The notes under the pieces: model-generated
What the model was told of the DNA's origin: nothing
The model's input: the letters and a program-made list of their open reading frames with translations, nothing else
Database searches by the model: none
NCBI GenBank assembly: GCA_031553315.1
Contig: JAVBLT010000031.1
Coordinates: 1 to 13,772, forward strand
Direction: 5' to 3'
Origin: JAVBLT01 sp031553315
GTDB taxonomy: Bacteria > Verrucomicrobiota > Kiritimatiellia > RFP12 > DVOR01
DNA length: 13,772 nt
Position numbers and translations under genes: made by a program
In this document: positions 13,311 through 13,772 of the stretch, piece after piece
Numbering within the stretch: position 1 is the stretch's first letter
How the letters are laid out: each line of letters opens with the position of its first letter

Positions 13311-13772
13311 ATGCCCACACCCACCCCCAACTACAAAAAGCCGCGCTACTGGCTCGTCGCCGCCGCCACCCTCGCCGCCCTCCTGGCGCTTGGCCAAGCC
13401 TTCCCTGAAGGCACCCTCGGCGCCCAAATCATCGGCTGGGTTCAAACCCTCGCCACCGCCCTCGGCATTGGCTCCGTCGCGCTCCCCGCCATGAACAGAA
13501 GCATCCCCATGCTCCTGCTCGCCGCCCTCACCCTCCCCGCCCTCACCGGCTGCAGCGGCATGGGCATGACCCCCAGCCGCTCCACCGCCGTCACCCAAAC
13601 CCTCACCTTCCGCGACTGCACCGTCACCTTTGGCGAGCCCGCCTCCATCTCCGAACACACCTACCCCCGCTCCATGCAATTCGGCGTGGTCGACGTGCAA
13701 AGCACCAACGAAGGCTCCGAGGCCACCACCGCCACACCCACTCAGACCATCACGCCTCAAACCACCATCCCC
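13311..13772 (+). CDS. Holin-like membrane protein fused in frame to a lipoprotein (3' partial)
   Basis: From ATG 13311 (AGAAAGGA upstream) the frame stays open to the window end, at least 154 residues. The first 60 residues have a short basic lead (NYKKPRY) and two hydrophobic stretches, WLVAAATLAALLALGQAF and QIIGWVQTLATALGIGSVAL, like small phage holins. At residue 61 (ATG 13491) a second start-like sequence begins: MNRSIP, a hydrophobic run, and the lipobox LTGC (cysteine near residue 81), then a Ser/Thr-rich periplasmic-like tail. That second half looks like an outer-membrane lipoprotein such as an Rz1/spanin-type lysis component. No stop or ribosome binding site separates the halves. 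It lies at the end of the tail operon, the usual place for lysis genes. Lysis function is inferred; a simple lipoprotein gene with a longer annotated start is the alternative. Confidence 0.55.
   Translation, partial: MPTPTPNYKKPRYWLVAAATLAALLALGQAFPEGTLGAQIIGWVQTLATALGIGSVALPAMNRSIPMLLLAALTLPALTGCSGMGMTPSRSTAVTQTLTFRDCTVTFGEPASISEHTYPRSMQFGVVDVQSTNEGSEATTATPTQTITPQTTIP

Larger units (their letters stand above)
1..13772 (+). mobile_element. Mu-like phage or prophage structural module (partial)
   Basis: The window reads as one continuous late operon of a tailed phage. In order it has a portal-like 3' end, Mu I-like protease/scaffold, major capsid, gp36-like, MuF-like, gpG-like, tail terminator-like, small tail protein, frameshifted tail assembly chaperones, tape measure, tip and fibre genes, and a membrane/lipoprotein gene. 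All are on the + strand with overlaps or short gaps. The Mu-type head genes without a contractile sheath gene resemble the B3/D3112 type of transposable siphophage (established knowledge of that group). Neither end of the element, no att site and no transposase is in the window, so prophage versus free phage cannot be decided. Host-like 7-bp repeats in the gene junctions favour long residence in a bacterial chromosome (inference). Confidence 0.85.

Overview
This window is the structural (head-to-tail-to-lysis) half of a Mu-like transposable phage or prophage with a siphophage-type tail. Every supported gene is on the + strand, packed with short gaps or ATGA-type overlaps, in a GC-rich genome. 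The long ORFs on the minus strand and in other frames are low-complexity shadows of these genes. No integrase, repressor, rRNA, tRNA, CRISPR or IS is visible. The host cannot be fixed from this sequence. The codon bias, the heptamer intergenic repeats and the style of the fibre genes remind me of gut Verrucomicrobiota, Kiritimatiellota or Lentisphaerota phages, but that is only an impression.

Layout. 1-992: the 3' end of a portal-like (DUF935/Mu gp29-like) gene, interrupted by low-complexity heptamer repeats and ending in a barnase/colicin E5-type (PBECR-like) nuclease domain. 1136-2059: Mu I-like protease, with a second in-frame start at 1637 that would make a separate scaffold. 2077-2967: major capsid protein. 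3053-5254: head-completion and connector genes (gp36-like, short MuF-like, gpG/virion-morphogenesis-like, tail-terminator-like). 5269-5616: a small protein at the tail-tube position. 5669-6234: tail assembly chaperones G and G-T, joined by a textbook -1 frameshift signal (A AAA AAG, 7-nt spacer, GC-rich hairpin). 6231-7772: a short tape measure protein. 7784-11711: three tail-tip or tail proteins I do not recognise at family level. 11805-13286: a fibre/baseplate-like protein with a Sec-type signal peptide, a BppU-like N-terminal domain and two ~87-residue repeats. 13311-end: a membrane protein with two holin-like segments followed in frame by a lipoprotein signal with lipobox, cut by the window edge.

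How it fits together: the protease and scaffold build and mature the capsid, gp36, MuF, gpG and the terminator close the head-tail interface, G/G-T chaperone the tape measure during tail assembly, and the tip and fibre proteins follow, with a probable lysis gene last. The most unusual points are the nuclease domain on a portal-like protein, the 7-bp repeat arrays that sit in gene junctions where a Shine-Dalgarno would be, the signal peptide on a fibre protein, and the holin/lipoprotein fusion.
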